Source: Ideonella_A sakaiensis_A
Lineage (GTDB): Bacteria; Pseudomonadota; Gammaproteobacteria; Burkholderiales; Burkholderiaceae_C
Length of the DNA stretch: 64,000 nt
NCBI RefSeq assembly: GCF_048320135.1
Contig: NZ_CP182947.1
Coordinates: 4,588,001 to 4,652,000 of the forward strand
Reading direction: 5' to 3'
Shown: piece by piece, positions 53,668 to 63,259 of the stretch
Layout of the letters: each line of letters starts with the position of its first letter
Numbering within the stretch: position 1 is the first letter of the stretch
The notes under the pieces: model-generated
Seen by the model: only the letters and a program-made list of their open reading frames with translations
Told to the model about the DNA's origin: nothing
The model's database searches: none
Position numbers and translations under genes: made by a program

Positions 53668-54750
53668 ATGGCCAACCGCATTGCCGATACCGGTGCAGTC
53701 CATGCACCGGTGGTGCTCGACATCGAAGGCACGGCGCTGACTGCCGATGACAAGCGCCGCCTGCGCCACCCGCTGACCGGCGGCCTGATCCTGTTTGCGC
53801 GCAACTGGCAGGACCGGCGGCAGTTGACCGAGCTGTGTGCGCAGATCAAGTCTGTCAGGCCCGACATCCTGATCTGCGTCGACCACGAAGGCGGCCGGGT
53901 GCAGCGCTTCCGCAGCGACGGCTTCACCCACCTGCCGCCGATGCGCGTGCTCGGCGAACGCTGGATGGACGATGCACTCGACGCCACCGATGCGGCCACC
54001 GCGGTTGGCCATGTGCTCGGCGCCGAATTGCGCGCCTGTGGCGTCGATCTGAGTTTTACGCCGGTGCTCGACCTCGATTTCGGGCGCAGCAGCATCATCG
54101 GCGACCGCGCCTTTCACCGCGATCCGCGCGTTGTCGCGATGCTCGCGAAAAGCCTGATGTTCGGCCTGCTGCGCGCCGGCATGGCCAATTGCGGCAAACA
54201 TTTTCCCGGCCACGGCAAGGTCAGGGCTGACAGCCATGTCGCGATACCGGTTGATACGCGCAGCCTGAAGCAGCTGCTGGCCGACGATGCAAGCCCGTAC
54301 CGATGGTTGTCGACCAGCCTGTCGAGCGTGATGCCGGCACACGTCGTCTATTCGAAGGTCGATCGCCGGCCGGCAGGCTTCTCGTCGCGCTGGTTGAAGG
54401 ATGTATTGCGCCAGCAGCTCAATTTCAACGGCGCGATCTTCAGCGATGACCTCAGCATGGAGGCGGCCCGCCAGCTCGACGGTGCGATGCTGACCTATAC
54501 CGAGGCGGCGATCGAGGCGTTGAATGCCGGCTGCGACATGGTGCTGCTGTGCAACCAGTCGGTCGATGGTGGGGCTGCGGTCGATCAGTTGCTCGATGGC
54601 CTTGCCGACGCAGCAGGCAAGGGCCGCTGGCGAGCCGATCCGGACAGCGAGATGCGCCGCCTCGACCTGCTGCCGCAGACCGCGCCGCTGGCCTGGGACG
54701 AACTGATGCACCAGGCGGCCTACCAGCATGCGCTGGAGCGGTTGCCGTAA
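53668..54750 (+). CDS. nagZ: Beta-N-acetylhexosaminidase (NagZ)
   Basis: 360 residues. The glycoside hydrolase family 3 barrel has LILFARNWQDRRQL, CVDHEGGRVQRF and NCGKHFPGHGKVRADSH, the NagZ signature with the acid/base His/Asp loop. The nucleophile Asp is in IFSDDLSMEAA. It removes N-acetylglucosamine from anhydromuropeptides in cell-wall recycling and works in the cytoplasm (no signal peptide). It ends the approximately 20-kb rightward run and is convergent with rne. Confidence 0.95.
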   Translation: MANRIADTGAVHAPVVLDIEGTALTADDKRRLRHPLTGGLILFARNWQDRRQLTELCAQIKSVRPDILICVDHEGGRVQRFRSDGFTHLPPMRVLGERWMDDALDATDAATAVGHVLGAELRACGVDLSFTPVLDLDFGRSSIIGDRAFHRDPRVVAMLAKSLMFGLLRAGMANCGKHFPGHGKVRADSHVAIPVDTRSLKQLLADDASPYRWLSTSLSSVMPAHVVYSKVDRRPAGFSSRWLKDVLRQQLNFNGAIFSDDLSMEAARQLDGAMLTYTEAAIEALNAGCDMVLLCNQSVDGGAAVDQLLDGLADAAGKGRWRADPDSEMRRLDLLPQTAPLAWDELMHQAAYQHALERLP

Positions 54751-54816
54751 CAGCTCGCCGCAGCGCCTGTTCGGCGCATTGTCCAAGGCCTTGCAGCAAG
54801 CGGGGGTTCACAAAGC

Positions 54817-54844
54817 AACAGGGCCTGCGCAAGCAGGCCCTGTT
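54817..54844. terminator. Convergent hairpin between nagZ and rne
   Basis: Perfect 12-bp stem AACAGGGCCTGC / GCAGGCCCTGTT with a GCAA tetraloop (GNRA type). It lies between the nagZ and rne stops. A short T-rich tail follows on the minus strand (TTGCTTTG), so rne termination there is the better reading. Confidence 0.7.
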
Positions 54845-54887
54845 CAATCCCCCGAGCAGCCGTCCGCCGCTGCGGACGGCTGCCGGT

Positions 54888-57800
54888 TCAGTGCGACGCC
54901 TGCTGCGTCGCGGCGCCTGCCTCGAACGGCAGCTTGATCTGCGACAAATCCTTGCGGGTCTCGACCAGCACCAGCGGACCTTCGTCGATCTCGACCACTG
55001 GCTTCGGCGGCCGCGGCTTGTGCACCGGCTTCGGCTCGGCGGCAATCGCCTGCTGGGCCGCGCGGATCTTCTCGGCGTCCGAATTGACCCATGCCAGCCC
55101 GGCCGACTCGGCCAGCGCCTGCAGTTCATCGGTCGGCAGCACAAAGCCCTTCGCCTGGGCGGTCGGTGCCGCAGCTTCGGCGACTACTGCCGGGGTGGCG
55201 GCAGGTGGTGTCGCCTCTTCGGCCTCTGGCTGCTGGGCGGCGACCTGCGGTGCCGCCGCAATGGCGGCTACGCCGGCGGCGGCGACAGCGACAGGCACAA
55301 CCGGTGCCGGTGCCTCCGCCGGTGCCTCGCTTGCCGGGCTGTCAGCCACGTCGCGGCGCGCTGTTTCGGCGGGCTGCTGAGATTCCGCTGCGACCGGCGC
55401 CTGCTCGGCGTCGTTCTGCTCGCTCGCCGTTTGCGTGGCGTTGTCGCTGGAGTCGCTGGCGGCGGTATCGTCGCCACTGCGATCGCGGCGATTGCGGCCA
55501 CCGCGTCCGCGGCGCCGGCCATCGCGTTCACCGCGTTGCCCGTCGTCGCTCGGCGCTGCCGCAGCTTCGCTGCCGGTTTCGCTGTCGGCCAGTGCAAGCT
55601 GAGCCTGAGTGTCATCTGCAGCCGAGCCATTGCCGGACGACGCAGCGTCATTGCCCTGGGCGTTGACGTCGTCGCCGCGATCGCGGCCACGGCCACCCCG
55701 ACGGCGGCGGCGGCCGTCGCGCGGTTCACGTGCGCTGTCGCCATCGGATGTCGGCTTGCTGTCAGCGGCGGTCGTCTCGCTGGTAGCCGGCTGGGTATCG
55801 GCAAATACCTCTTCGGTCACCTGCTCGTCGGCCATACGGTCGCGGGCATTGTCCCGGTCCGATGCCTGGTCGGAACGGCCACGGCCGCCGCGGCGGTTTT
55901 CCCGCGGCTCGCGTGGCTCGCGCGCTTCACGGGCCTCGCTCTGCACCGCGCGTTCGGCGGTATCTCCGGCTTGTGCCTGGTCGCCACGGCTACCACGGCG
56001 GCCGCGGCCATCGCGGCCCTGCCGCGGCTCGCGGCCTTCGCCAGCGCCATCGGCGCCACGCTCGGCGCGCGGCGGACGATCCCCTCTGTCTTCGCGACGA
56101 CCGTCACGCTCGCCACGGCCACCGCGACCGCCACGGCCACCACGCTCGCCGCGCTTTGTGCCGGTGTCGGGGGTCGGCACGGCAACCGGTGCCGGTGCAA
56201 CCGCTGCAGCTGGTTGCTGTTCAGTTTCCTCCGGCGCACCGAAGACACGCTTGATCCAGCCGAAGAAGCCGCCTCCGGCCGGCGCCGGTGCAGCGACGGG
56301 TGCGGGCGGCGCAGCGACGATCGGCGCTGCCGGTTCCGGCTTCGCGGCCGGCATCGGTGCCGGCGTTTCCGGCAGGATGCCCTTGATCACCGGCTCCTGC
56401 TTCGGCTTCGCGCGCTCGCTGCCGTCATTGCGGCGGGTGAAGCCGACTTCCTCCTCGGCATCGATCATCGTGTAGCTGGCTTGCAGATTTTCCAGCCGCG
56501 GGTCGTCGTGGCGCAGCCGCTCGAGGCGGTAGTTCGGTGTCTCGAGCGCCTTGTTCGGCACCAGCAGCACGGTCACGCGCTGCTTCATCTCGATCTTCGT
56601 GATCTCGGTGCGCTTCTCGTTGAGCAGGAAACTGGTCACCTCGACCGGCACCTGGACGTGCACCGCAGCGGTGTTGTCCTTCATCGACTCTTCCTGGACC
56701 ATGCGCAGGATCTGCAGCGCGCTCGATTCGGTATCGCGGATGTGGCCGGTACCGTTGCAGCGCGGGCAGGTGATGTGGTTGCCTTCGGACAAGGCCGGGC
56801 GAAGCCGCTGCCGGCTCAGTTCGAGCAGGCCGAATTTGCTGATCGTGCTGAACTGGACGCGGGCCCGGTCCTGGCGCAGCGAATCCCGCAGCCGGGTCTC
56901 GACTTCGCGGCGGTTTTTCGACTCCTCCATGTCGATGAAGTCGACGACGATCAGGCCACCCAGGTCGCGCAGCCGCATCTGGCGCGCGATTTCGTCGGCC
57001 GCCTCGAGGTTGGTGCGGGTCGCGGTTTCCTCGATGTCGCTGCCGCGGGTGCTGCGTGCCGAGTTGACGTCGACCGAGACCAGGGCCTCGGTGTGGTCGA
57101 TGACGATCGCGCCGCCGGAAGGCAGGTTGACGGTGCGGCTGAAGGCGGTCTCGATCTGGTGCTCGATCTGGAAGCGGCTGAACAGCGGTGCATCGTCACG
57201 GTAACGCTTCACCTTGTGTGCCGTCTCGGGCATCACATGGCTCATGAACTGGTGCGCCTGTTCGTAGATGTCGTCGGTATCGATCAGGATCTCGCCGATA
57301 TCTGCGGTGAAGTAGTCGCGAATGGCGCGGATCACCAGCGACGACTCCTGGTAGATCAGGAACGCGCCCTTGCCGGCCTTGGCCGCGCCGTCGATCGCGT
57401 CCCACAACTTCAGCATGTAGTTTAGGTCCCACTGCAGCTCGGGTGCGCTGCGGCCGATGCCGGCGGTGCGGGCAATCAGGCTCATGCCTTTCGGATATTC
57501 GAGCTGGTCGAGGTTTTCCTTCAGCTCTTCGCGGTCCTCGCCCTCGATGCGGCGCGATACACCACCGCCACGCGGGTTGTTCGGCATCAGCACCAGGTAG
57601 CGGCCGGCCAGGCTGATCATCGTCGTCAGCGCCGCGCCCTTGTTGCCGCGTTCTTCCTTCTCGACCTGCACCAGCAGTGCATCGCCTTCGCGGATTGCAT
57701 CCTGGATCCGGGCGGTGCGCACATCGACGCCATCGCGGAAGTAATTGCGCGAAATCTCCTTGAACGGCAGGAATCCGTGCCTATCTTCGCCGTAATCGAC

Positions 57801-57971
57801 GAAACAGGCCTCAAGTGACGGCTCGACCCGGGTCACCACGGCCTTGTAGATATTGCCCTTGCGTTGTTCGCGGCCCTCGATTTCGGTCTCGAAATCGAGC
57901 AGTTTCTGGCCGTCGACGATCGCAAGACGCCGCTCCTCCGGCTGCGTCGCATTGATCAGCATGCGTTTCAT
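54888..57971 (-). CDS. rne: Ribonuclease E
   Basis: 1027 residues. The N-terminal catalytic half (about 1-520) starts MKRMLINATQPEERRLAIVDG, has an S1 domain (about 37-120) with GNIYKAVVTRVEPSLEACFVDYG, the catalytic Asp301 in VSVDVNSA, the DFIDM acidic motif near 345, and the zinc-link CPRCNGTG. The C-terminal half is low-complexity, with Arg/Gly-rich and acidic stretches (about 590-900) for RNA and degradosome partners, then a conserved-looking tail VETRKDLSQIKLPFEA. It begins mRNA decay and processes rRNA and tRNA. It is divergent from rluC across 678 bases. Confidence 0.96.
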   Translation of the reverse strand: MKRMLINATQPEERRLAIVDGQKLLDFETEIEGREQRKGNIYKAVVTRVEPSLEACFVDYGEDRHGFLPFKEISRNYFRDGVDVRTARIQDAIREGDALLVQVEKEERGNKGAALTTMISLAGRYLVLMPNNPRGGGVSRRIEGEDREELKENLDQLEYPKGMSLIARTAGIGRSAPELQWDLNYMLKLWDAIDGAAKAGKGAFLIYQESSLVIRAIRDYFTADIGEILIDTDDIYEQAHQFMSHVMPETAHKVKRYRDDAPLFSRFQIEHQIETAFSRTVNLPSGGAIVIDHTEALVSVDVNSARSTRGSDIEETATRTNLEAADEIARQMRLRDLGGLIVVDFIDMEESKNRREVETRLRDSLRQDRARVQFSTISKFGLLELSRQRLRPALSEGNHITCPRCNGTGHIRDTESSALQILRMVQEESMKDNTAAVHVQVPVEVTSFLLNEKRTEITKIEMKQRVTVLLVPNKALETPNYRLERLRHDDPRLENLQASYTMIDAEEEVGFTRRNDGSERAKPKQEPVIKGILPETPAPMPAAKPEPAAPIVAAPPAPVAAPAPAGGGFFGWIKRVFGAPEETEQQPAAAVAPAPVAVPTPDTGTKRGERGGRGGRGGRGERDGRREDRGDRPPRAERGADGAGEGREPRQGRDGRGRRGSRGDQAQAGDTAERAVQSEAREAREPREPRENRRGGRGRSDQASDRDNARDRMADEQVTEEVFADTQPATSETTAADSKPTSDGDSAREPRDGRRRRRGGRGRDRGDDVNAQGNDAASSGNGSAADDTQAQLALADSETGSEAAAAPSDDGQRGERDGRRRGRGGRNRRDRSGDDTAASDSSDNATQTASEQNDAEQAPVAAESQQPAETARRDVADSPASEAPAEAPAPVVPVAVAAAGVAAIAAAPQVAAQQPEAEEATPPAATPAVVAEAAAPTAQAKGFVLPTDELQALAESAGLAWVNSDAEKIRAAQQAIAAEPKPVHKPRPPKPVVEIDEGPLVLVETRKDLSQIKLPFEAGAATQQASH

Positions 57972-58649
57972 GTACCACTCCTTCTCGCCAGGCGGCTTGC
58001 GCCCGACAGTTCTCTACAGCGCCACCGGACAGGCCGGCGGCGACGCTTCGATGCACGAGAAACGTGGAGGAACCGGAAGGAATCGCCCTGGACCGCGGCG
58101 AACGGCGTGGTCAGTTGACCGGCCGTTCGGGCAGCGTTGGCGCGTGCGTGGTTGTGGGTTGGGCGGAGGCCCGGTTGCCGACGGGCCGGAGTGGCCACTG
58201 GCAGTCGGGTTCAGAGGGGTCGAGGCCAGACCGTCGTGCAGCGTCGCCGCGCGGCCTCGTCACGCTGACCGAAATCGGCCGGTGCGAAGCGCGCCTCGAG
58301 GGCTGCCGGGGAGGGTATGGCGTCAACAACATCCGCTTGGGTTCACTTGACGCAGGCGAAAGCGCGGAGCGGGTCGGTGCCTGGATTCAGGCAGGATCGT
58401 CACGCAAACCGTCTTCCGCCTGGAAGACCTTTATAGGGGGTTCGTTCTTGGTTTTCTCTGCCACACCGGGCGGACGATCGCAGTTCACTTGGGGAAACTG
58501 CCGGTCAAACGCGCCGGTGTGTTGCATCACCGGGTTGTCGGGCCTTGCCCGACGGCCAAGAAGATTTTGCAAGTGCGACGGTAAACTCTGAAAAATCAAA
58601 CACTTACAACAGCAACGTGGCGCAGCCGATTATACGGGCGAAAGAGCAG
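57972..58649. promoter_or_regulatory. Long rne leader and rluC divergent control region
   Basis: 678 bases with no convincing gene. In E. coli rne has a 361-base 5' UTR that folds and lets RNase E cut its own mRNA, and rluC also lies divergent. This region has several GC-rich inverted runs and the AT-richest stretch is close to rluC (about 58585-58640), where the rluC promoter probably lies. The exact hairpins were not resolved by eye. Confidence 0.5.
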
Positions 58650-59738
58650 ATGAAACAGCCGTCGGTTCGGGCGACCCCGCGACGCGGCGCTGACGCGGCC
58701 GCGAGCGGTGCCCGCAATCCGCCGGTTGCGGCCGTCGCAGCGGCGTCTGCACCGGCGGTCCGCCACCTGCTCGTCGACGATTCCTCGGAGGGCCAGCGGC
58801 TCGACAATTTTCTGCTGCGGCAACTGAAGGGCGTGCCGAAAACCCACGTCTACCGCGTGATCCGCAGCGGCGAGGTGCGGGTCAACAAGGGGCGCGCGGC
58901 CGCCGATACCCGGCTGGCGATCGGCGACGATGTCCGGGTTCCGCCGGTCCGCGTCTCGGCGCCGGCGGCCGACGGTGCTGCCGGCGACGCACCGGCGCGC
59001 GAGTTTCCGATCGTCTTCGAGGATGAGTTTCTGCTGGCAATCGACAAGCCGGCCGGCGTCGCGGTCCATGGCGGCAGCGGGGTCAGTTCCGGTGTCATCG
59101 AGCAGCTGCGCCAGGCTCGCCCGGGCGCGCGCTTTCTCGAACTGGTGCATCGGCTCGACAAGGAAACCTCGGGCCTGTTGCTGATCGCAAAAAAGCGCTC
59201 GGCGCTGCTTGCGCTGCAGGAACAGTTCCGCCAGCGCAGCAGCGAGCAGCCGATGGCCAAGGTCTACGCGGCGCTGGTCGCCGGCACCTGGCCGGCGCGC
59301 CACAAGGTGATCGACCAGGCGCTGCACAAATATCTGGACGCCGCCGGCGAGCGGCGGGTCAGGGCGGTTGCCGCCGATCATGCCGACGGACGCCGTTCGA
59401 TCACGCTGGTTCGCGTGGCCCGCCAACTGCCCGGATTCAGCCTGCTCGAGGTGTCGCTGAAAACCGGACGCACGCACCAGATTCGCGTCCATCTGGCCGG
59501 CGCCGGCCATGTCATCGCCGGCGATGACAAATATGGCGACTTTGCGCTGAACAAGGCGCTGGCGCGCGGCACCGCGGTGAAGGGCTGCCGTTTCGACCGG
59601 ATGTTTCTGCATGCGGCGAAGCTGCAGCTGCGCCACCCGGCCAGCGGCGAGCCGCTCGAACTGGCAGCGCCACTGCCGCCGGAATGCGAAGCCTTGCTGG
59701 CGGCGCTGGCTGCGGCGCCGGCGGGGGTTGCGCAGTGA
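58650..59738 (+). CDS. rluC: 23S rRNA pseudouridine synthase RluC
   Basis: 362 residues from the ATG at 58650. The first 38 residues are a basic, Ala-rich extension. An S4 domain (about 45-110; DNFLLRQLKGVPKTHVYRVI) follows, then the RluC/D catalytic domain with HRLDKETSGLLL (Asp nucleophile) and TGRTHQIRVH. It isomerises U955, U2504 and U2580 in E. coli 23S rRNA. It is divergent from rne, as in E. coli. The HAD gene starts inside its stop (GTGA). Confidence 0.95.
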   Translation: MKQPSVRATPRRGADAAASGARNPPVAAVAAASAPAVRHLLVDDSSEGQRLDNFLLRQLKGVPKTHVYRVIRSGEVRVNKGRAAADTRLAIGDDVRVPPVRVSAPAADGAAGDAPAREFPIVFEDEFLLAIDKPAGVAVHGGSGVSSGVIEQLRQARPGARFLELVHRLDKETSGLLLIAKKRSALLALQEQFRQRSSEQPMAKVYAALVAGTWPARHKVIDQALHKYLDAAGERRVRAVAADHADGRRSITLVRVARQLPGFSLLEVSLKTGRTHQIRVHLAGAGHVIAGDDKYGDFALNKALARGTAVKGCRFDRMFLHAAKLQLRHPASGEPLELAAPLPPECEALLAALAAAPAGVAQ

Positions 59739-60394
59739 GCGAGCGCCGCTTCGATCTGATCGTCTTCGACTGGGACGGCACGCTGTTCGATTCGACCGCG
59801 CTGATCACCCGCTGCATCCAGTCGGCCTGCGTCGACATGGGCCTGCCGGCGCCGAGCGACCGCGACGCCAGCTATGTGATCGGCATGGGCCTGGTCGAGG
59901 CGCTGCAGCATGCCGCGCCCGGCCTCGCGCGCGACCGTTATGGCGAACTCGGCAGCCGCTACCGCCATCACTACTCGACCCGGCAGCATGAACTGGCGCT
60001 GTTCGACGGCGTGCTCGGCTTGCTCGACAAACTCGGACAACGCGGCCACCTGCTCGGCATCGCAACCGGCAAATCGCGGCTCGGCCTCGACGAGGTGCTG
60101 GCGACGGTCGAATTGCACGGCCGCTTCGACGCGACGCGAACCGCCGACCAGACCGCGTCGAAGCCGCATCCGCAGATGCTGCTCGAACTGATGGACGAAC
60201 TCGGCGTCGATGCCGAGCGCACGCTGATGATCGGCGACACCACGCACGACCTGCTGCTCGCCAGCAATGCCGGCGCCGCCAGTGTCGGCGTCGGCTATGG
60301 CGCGCACGAGCACAGTGGTTTTGCCGAGCACCGGCCGCTGTTCGTCGCGCACAGCGTTGCCGAGCTCGAAGATTGGCTGCTGCGCCATGGCTGA
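59735..60394 (+). CDS. HAD-family hydrolase (Gph-like phosphatase)
   Basis: 219 residues from a GTG at 59735 that overlaps the rluC stop. HAD motif I is VFDWDGTLFDS with nucleophile Asp12 and acid/base Asp14. Motif II/III include GIATGKS and KPHPQMLLELMDELG, and motif IV is IGDTTHD. The cap is the four-helix C1 type typical of phosphoglycolate phosphatase and related enzymes. A role clearing a small phosphate ester is likely, but the substrate is not fixed. Its stop overlaps the Rieske gene by eight bases. Confidence 0.88.
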   Translation: MSERRFDLIVFDWDGTLFDSTALITRCIQSACVDMGLPAPSDRDASYVIGMGLVEALQHAAPGLARDRYGELGSRYRHHYSTRQHELALFDGVLGLLDKLGQRGHLLGIATGKSRLGLDEVLATVELHGRFDATRTADQTASKPHPQMLLELMDELGVDAERTLMIGDTTHDLLLASNAGAASVGVGYGAHEHSGFAEHRPLFVAHSVAELEDWLLRHG

Positions 60395-60779
60395 TGCCGC
60401 GCCGTTGGCGATCTGCCGCGCCGACGAATTGCCCGAGCGCGGCACGGCCAGGCTGTTCGATGTCGTGCAGTGGGGAGCGACGGTGCGCGCCTTCGTGCTG
60501 CGCCATGACGGCAGCGTCGTCGGCTATCTGAACCGCTGCGTCCATGTGCCGGCCGAGATGGACTGGCTGCCGGGCGAGTTTCTCGACAGCGAGCGCCGCT
60601 ACATCATCTGCTCGATCCACGGTGCAACCTATGAACCCGGCGACGGGCGCTGCGTCGGCGGCCCGTGCGGCCGCGGCAAGCTGACCGCGCTGCGTATCGA
60701 GGAACGCGACGGAATGGTGTATTGGTATCCTTCCAGCGACATCCGGCCGGCACCGCCGGCCTCTGAAAGCCCCCCATGA
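60387..60779 (+). CDS. Rieske 2Fe-2S protein
   Basis: 130 residues from the ATG at 60387. The Rieske ligands are Cys51 and His53 (NRCVHVPAE) and Cys75 and His78 (CSIHGATYEP). The domain resembles ferredoxin-type Rieske proteins such as the small subunits of nitrite reductases and dioxygenases, but it stands alone with no oxygenase gene beside it. There is no signal peptide, so it is probably cytoplasmic. It is coupled to the HAD gene (8-base overlap) and the S49 peptidase gene (ATGA). Confidence 0.9.
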   Translation: MADAAPLAICRADELPERGTARLFDVVQWGATVRAFVLRHDGSVVGYLNRCVHVPAEMDWLPGEFLDSERRYIICSIHGATYEPGDGRCVGGPCGRGKLTALRIEERDGMVYWYPSSDIRPAPPASESPP

Positions 60780-61801
60780 GTTCGTCAGACAACTTCCCGC
60801 CCACCGCACCGCCGTCCCTCGATCCGCCGCAATCTGCCGGCCCGCGCCCGTCCAGCGAGCGAACCGGGCCGCCGCCATGGTCGGGTGTCGACCATGTCGT
60901 CGAACAGTTCGCACGCGACTATCTGAAGGACCGGCGCAGCGAGCGCCGCTGGCGGGTCTTTTTCCGGCTGGCCTGGCTGGCGTTTTTTGTCTTCGTCTTC
61001 TGGGCGCTGCTGGCGGCGCGGAACAATGTGCCGGCGCCGAGCGGCAAACACACGGCGCTGATCGAGGTGCGCGGCGAGATCAGCACCGACAGCGAAGCCA
61101 GCGCCGAGCAACTGGTCGGCGCGCTGAAAAGTGCGTTCGAGGACCGCGGTTCGCAGGCGATCGTGCTGCGCTTCAATTCACCCGGCGGCAGCCCGGTCCA
61201 GGCCGGCATCATCAACGACGAGATCAAACGCCTGAAGCAGTTGCACAACAAGAAGGTCTATGCGGTGATCGAGGAGATGTGCGCCTCCGGTGCCTACTAC
61301 ATCGCGGTCGCTGCCGACGAGATCTTCACCGACAAGGCGAGCATCGTCGGGTCGATCGGCGTGCTGATGGATGGCTTCGGCTTTCCCGAGCTGATGGACA
61401 AGGTCGGCGTCGAGCGGCGGCTGATCATCGCCGGCGAGAACAAGGCGATGAACGATCCCTTCCTGCCGCAAAACGAACGCCAGCGCGCCTATGCGCAGCA
61501 GATGATCGATCAGATCCACGCCCAGTTCATCACTGTCGTGCGCGAAGGTCGCGGCGAACGGCTGAAGGAAACGACGGAGACTTTTTCGGGCCTGTACTGG
61601 AATGGCGAACAGGCAGTGCAGAACGGCCTCGCTGATCGGCTCGGCAACCTCGATTTTGTTGCCCGCGAGGTCGTCAAGGCCGAGGAGATCATCGACTACA
61701 CGCCGCACGAAAATGTGGCCGAGCGGCTCGCCAAGCGCTTCGGCGCGTCGATCGGCGCCGGCGCGGTGAAGGCGTTGCAGGGCCTCGGCGGTATCCGCTA
61801 G
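60776..61801 (+). CDS. S49-family signal peptide peptidase (SppA-like)
   Basis: 341 residues. A single membrane helix (about residues 63-80, FFRLAWLAFFVFVFWALLA) anchors it after a Pro-rich, disordered N terminus. The protease domain has catalytic Ser in EMCASGAYYIAVAADEIF and catalytic Lys about 50 residues on in AGENKAMNDPF. FNSPGGSPVQAG is typical. It is a half-length SppA of the type that forms a tetramer or octamer and degrades signal-peptide remnants in the membrane. The start overlaps the Rieske gene; convergent ureG is 14 bases away. Confidence 0.93.
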   Translation: MSSSDNFPPTAPPSLDPPQSAGPRPSSERTGPPPWSGVDHVVEQFARDYLKDRRSERRWRVFFRLAWLAFFVFVFWALLAARNNVPAPSGKHTALIEVRGEISTDSEASAEQLVGALKSAFEDRGSQAIVLRFNSPGGSPVQAGIINDEIKRLKQLHNKKVYAVIEEMCASGAYYIAVAADEIFTDKASIVGSIGVLMDGFGFPELMDKVGVERRLIIAGENKAMNDPFLPQNERQRAYAQQMIDQIHAQFITVVREGRGERLKETTETFSGLYWNGEQAVQNGLADRLGNLDFVAREVVKAEEIIDYTPHENVAERLAKRFGASIGAGAVKALQGLGGIR

Positions 61802-61815
61802 CGGCAGGGCGCCGC

Positions 61816-62475
<660 letters not shown>

Positions 62476-62536
62476 GGTGTCGGATTATCGTAGTCCACGA
62501 CTGCACAAGCACGATCGATGCCTGCCGAGGTGCGCG

Positions 62537-63259
62537 TCAGGAACGGAACAGCCGCGAATACTGGACTTCGTGGCGGGCCGACAGGATCGCCAGCATCGGT
62601 GCATGGGCCTGGCGCATCGGCTCGTCGAGTTGCAGCGCGAGGTCGACCGCGCCTGGGATCGCCTCGACGAGGCGGCCGAGCAGCCGCTGCGCCGCCGCCT
62701 GGCCGAGCGGCACCGCCTTGATCGCGCTTTGCGCCATGTTTTCGGCCCAGCCAAAGGCCATCGCCAGCAGCGCGTCGCGCGGCGCGGCGCCGGCCAGCAC
62801 GGTGGCCAGTGCAAATGCCAGCGGCCAGGTCGGCGCCGGGGCCAGATCCGCCAGCATCGCCACGCGCGGGTCGGCCGCCTGCGGGCTGTTGCGCAGCCAT
62901 TCGAGCAGCGAGCGGCCGGTCTGTTCGGTCTGGGCACGCCATTCCATCGATTCCCGCGTCACGACGACCCATTCATTGAGCCGCTGCAGTTCGGCGGTGT
63001 CGCTCGCCTGCCACGCCGCATGGGCGGCAGCGGCGACGGCCCAGTCGGCGCGCGCCTGGCCGAGCAGCAACTGGTCGAGCAGCCAGTCGCCGGCCTGCGC
63101 CTCGTTGCCGACGAGGCCGTGCTCGACGGCCGATTCCAGACCTTCCGAATAACTGAAGCCGCCGACCGGCAGCGCCGGCGAGGCCAGCCAGATCAGCCGC
63201 AGCAGCGTCGCATCGGCGCTGCCGGCCGTTTCAGCCGTTGTGGCCGTGGCTGTGATCAT
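62537..63259 (-). CDS. ureF: Urease accessory protein UreF
   Basis: 240 residues from the ATG at 63259; ATG at 63280 is open and adds seven residues. Both choices overlap ureE (29 bases or more). The all-helical UreF fold starts LLRLIWLASPALPVGGFSYSEGLE. NEWVVVTRESMEWRAQTEQTGRSLLEWL, and MAFGWAENMAQSAIKAVPLGQAAAQRLL follow. It links UreD and UreG in the nickel-insertion complex. ureG starts 61 bases downstream. Confidence 0.94.
   Translation of the reverse strand: MITATATTAETAGSADATLLRLIWLASPALPVGGFSYSEGLESAVEHGLVGNEAQAGDWLLDQLLLGQARADWAVAAAAHAAWQASDTAELQRLNEWVVVTRESMEWRAQTEQTGRSLLEWLRNSPQAADPRVAMLADLAPAPTWPLAFALATVLAGAAPRDALLAMAFGWAENMAQSAIKAVPLGQAAAQRLLGRLVEAIPGAVDLALQLDEPMRQAHAPMLAILSARHEVQYSRLFRS

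Noticed and set aside
54549..57425. A 958-codon open frame on the plus strand opposite rne
   Set aside because: It is antisense to RNase E, is low-complexity and Arg/Ala-rich, and arises from GC-rich third positions. It shows no conserved motif and no separate ribosome site.
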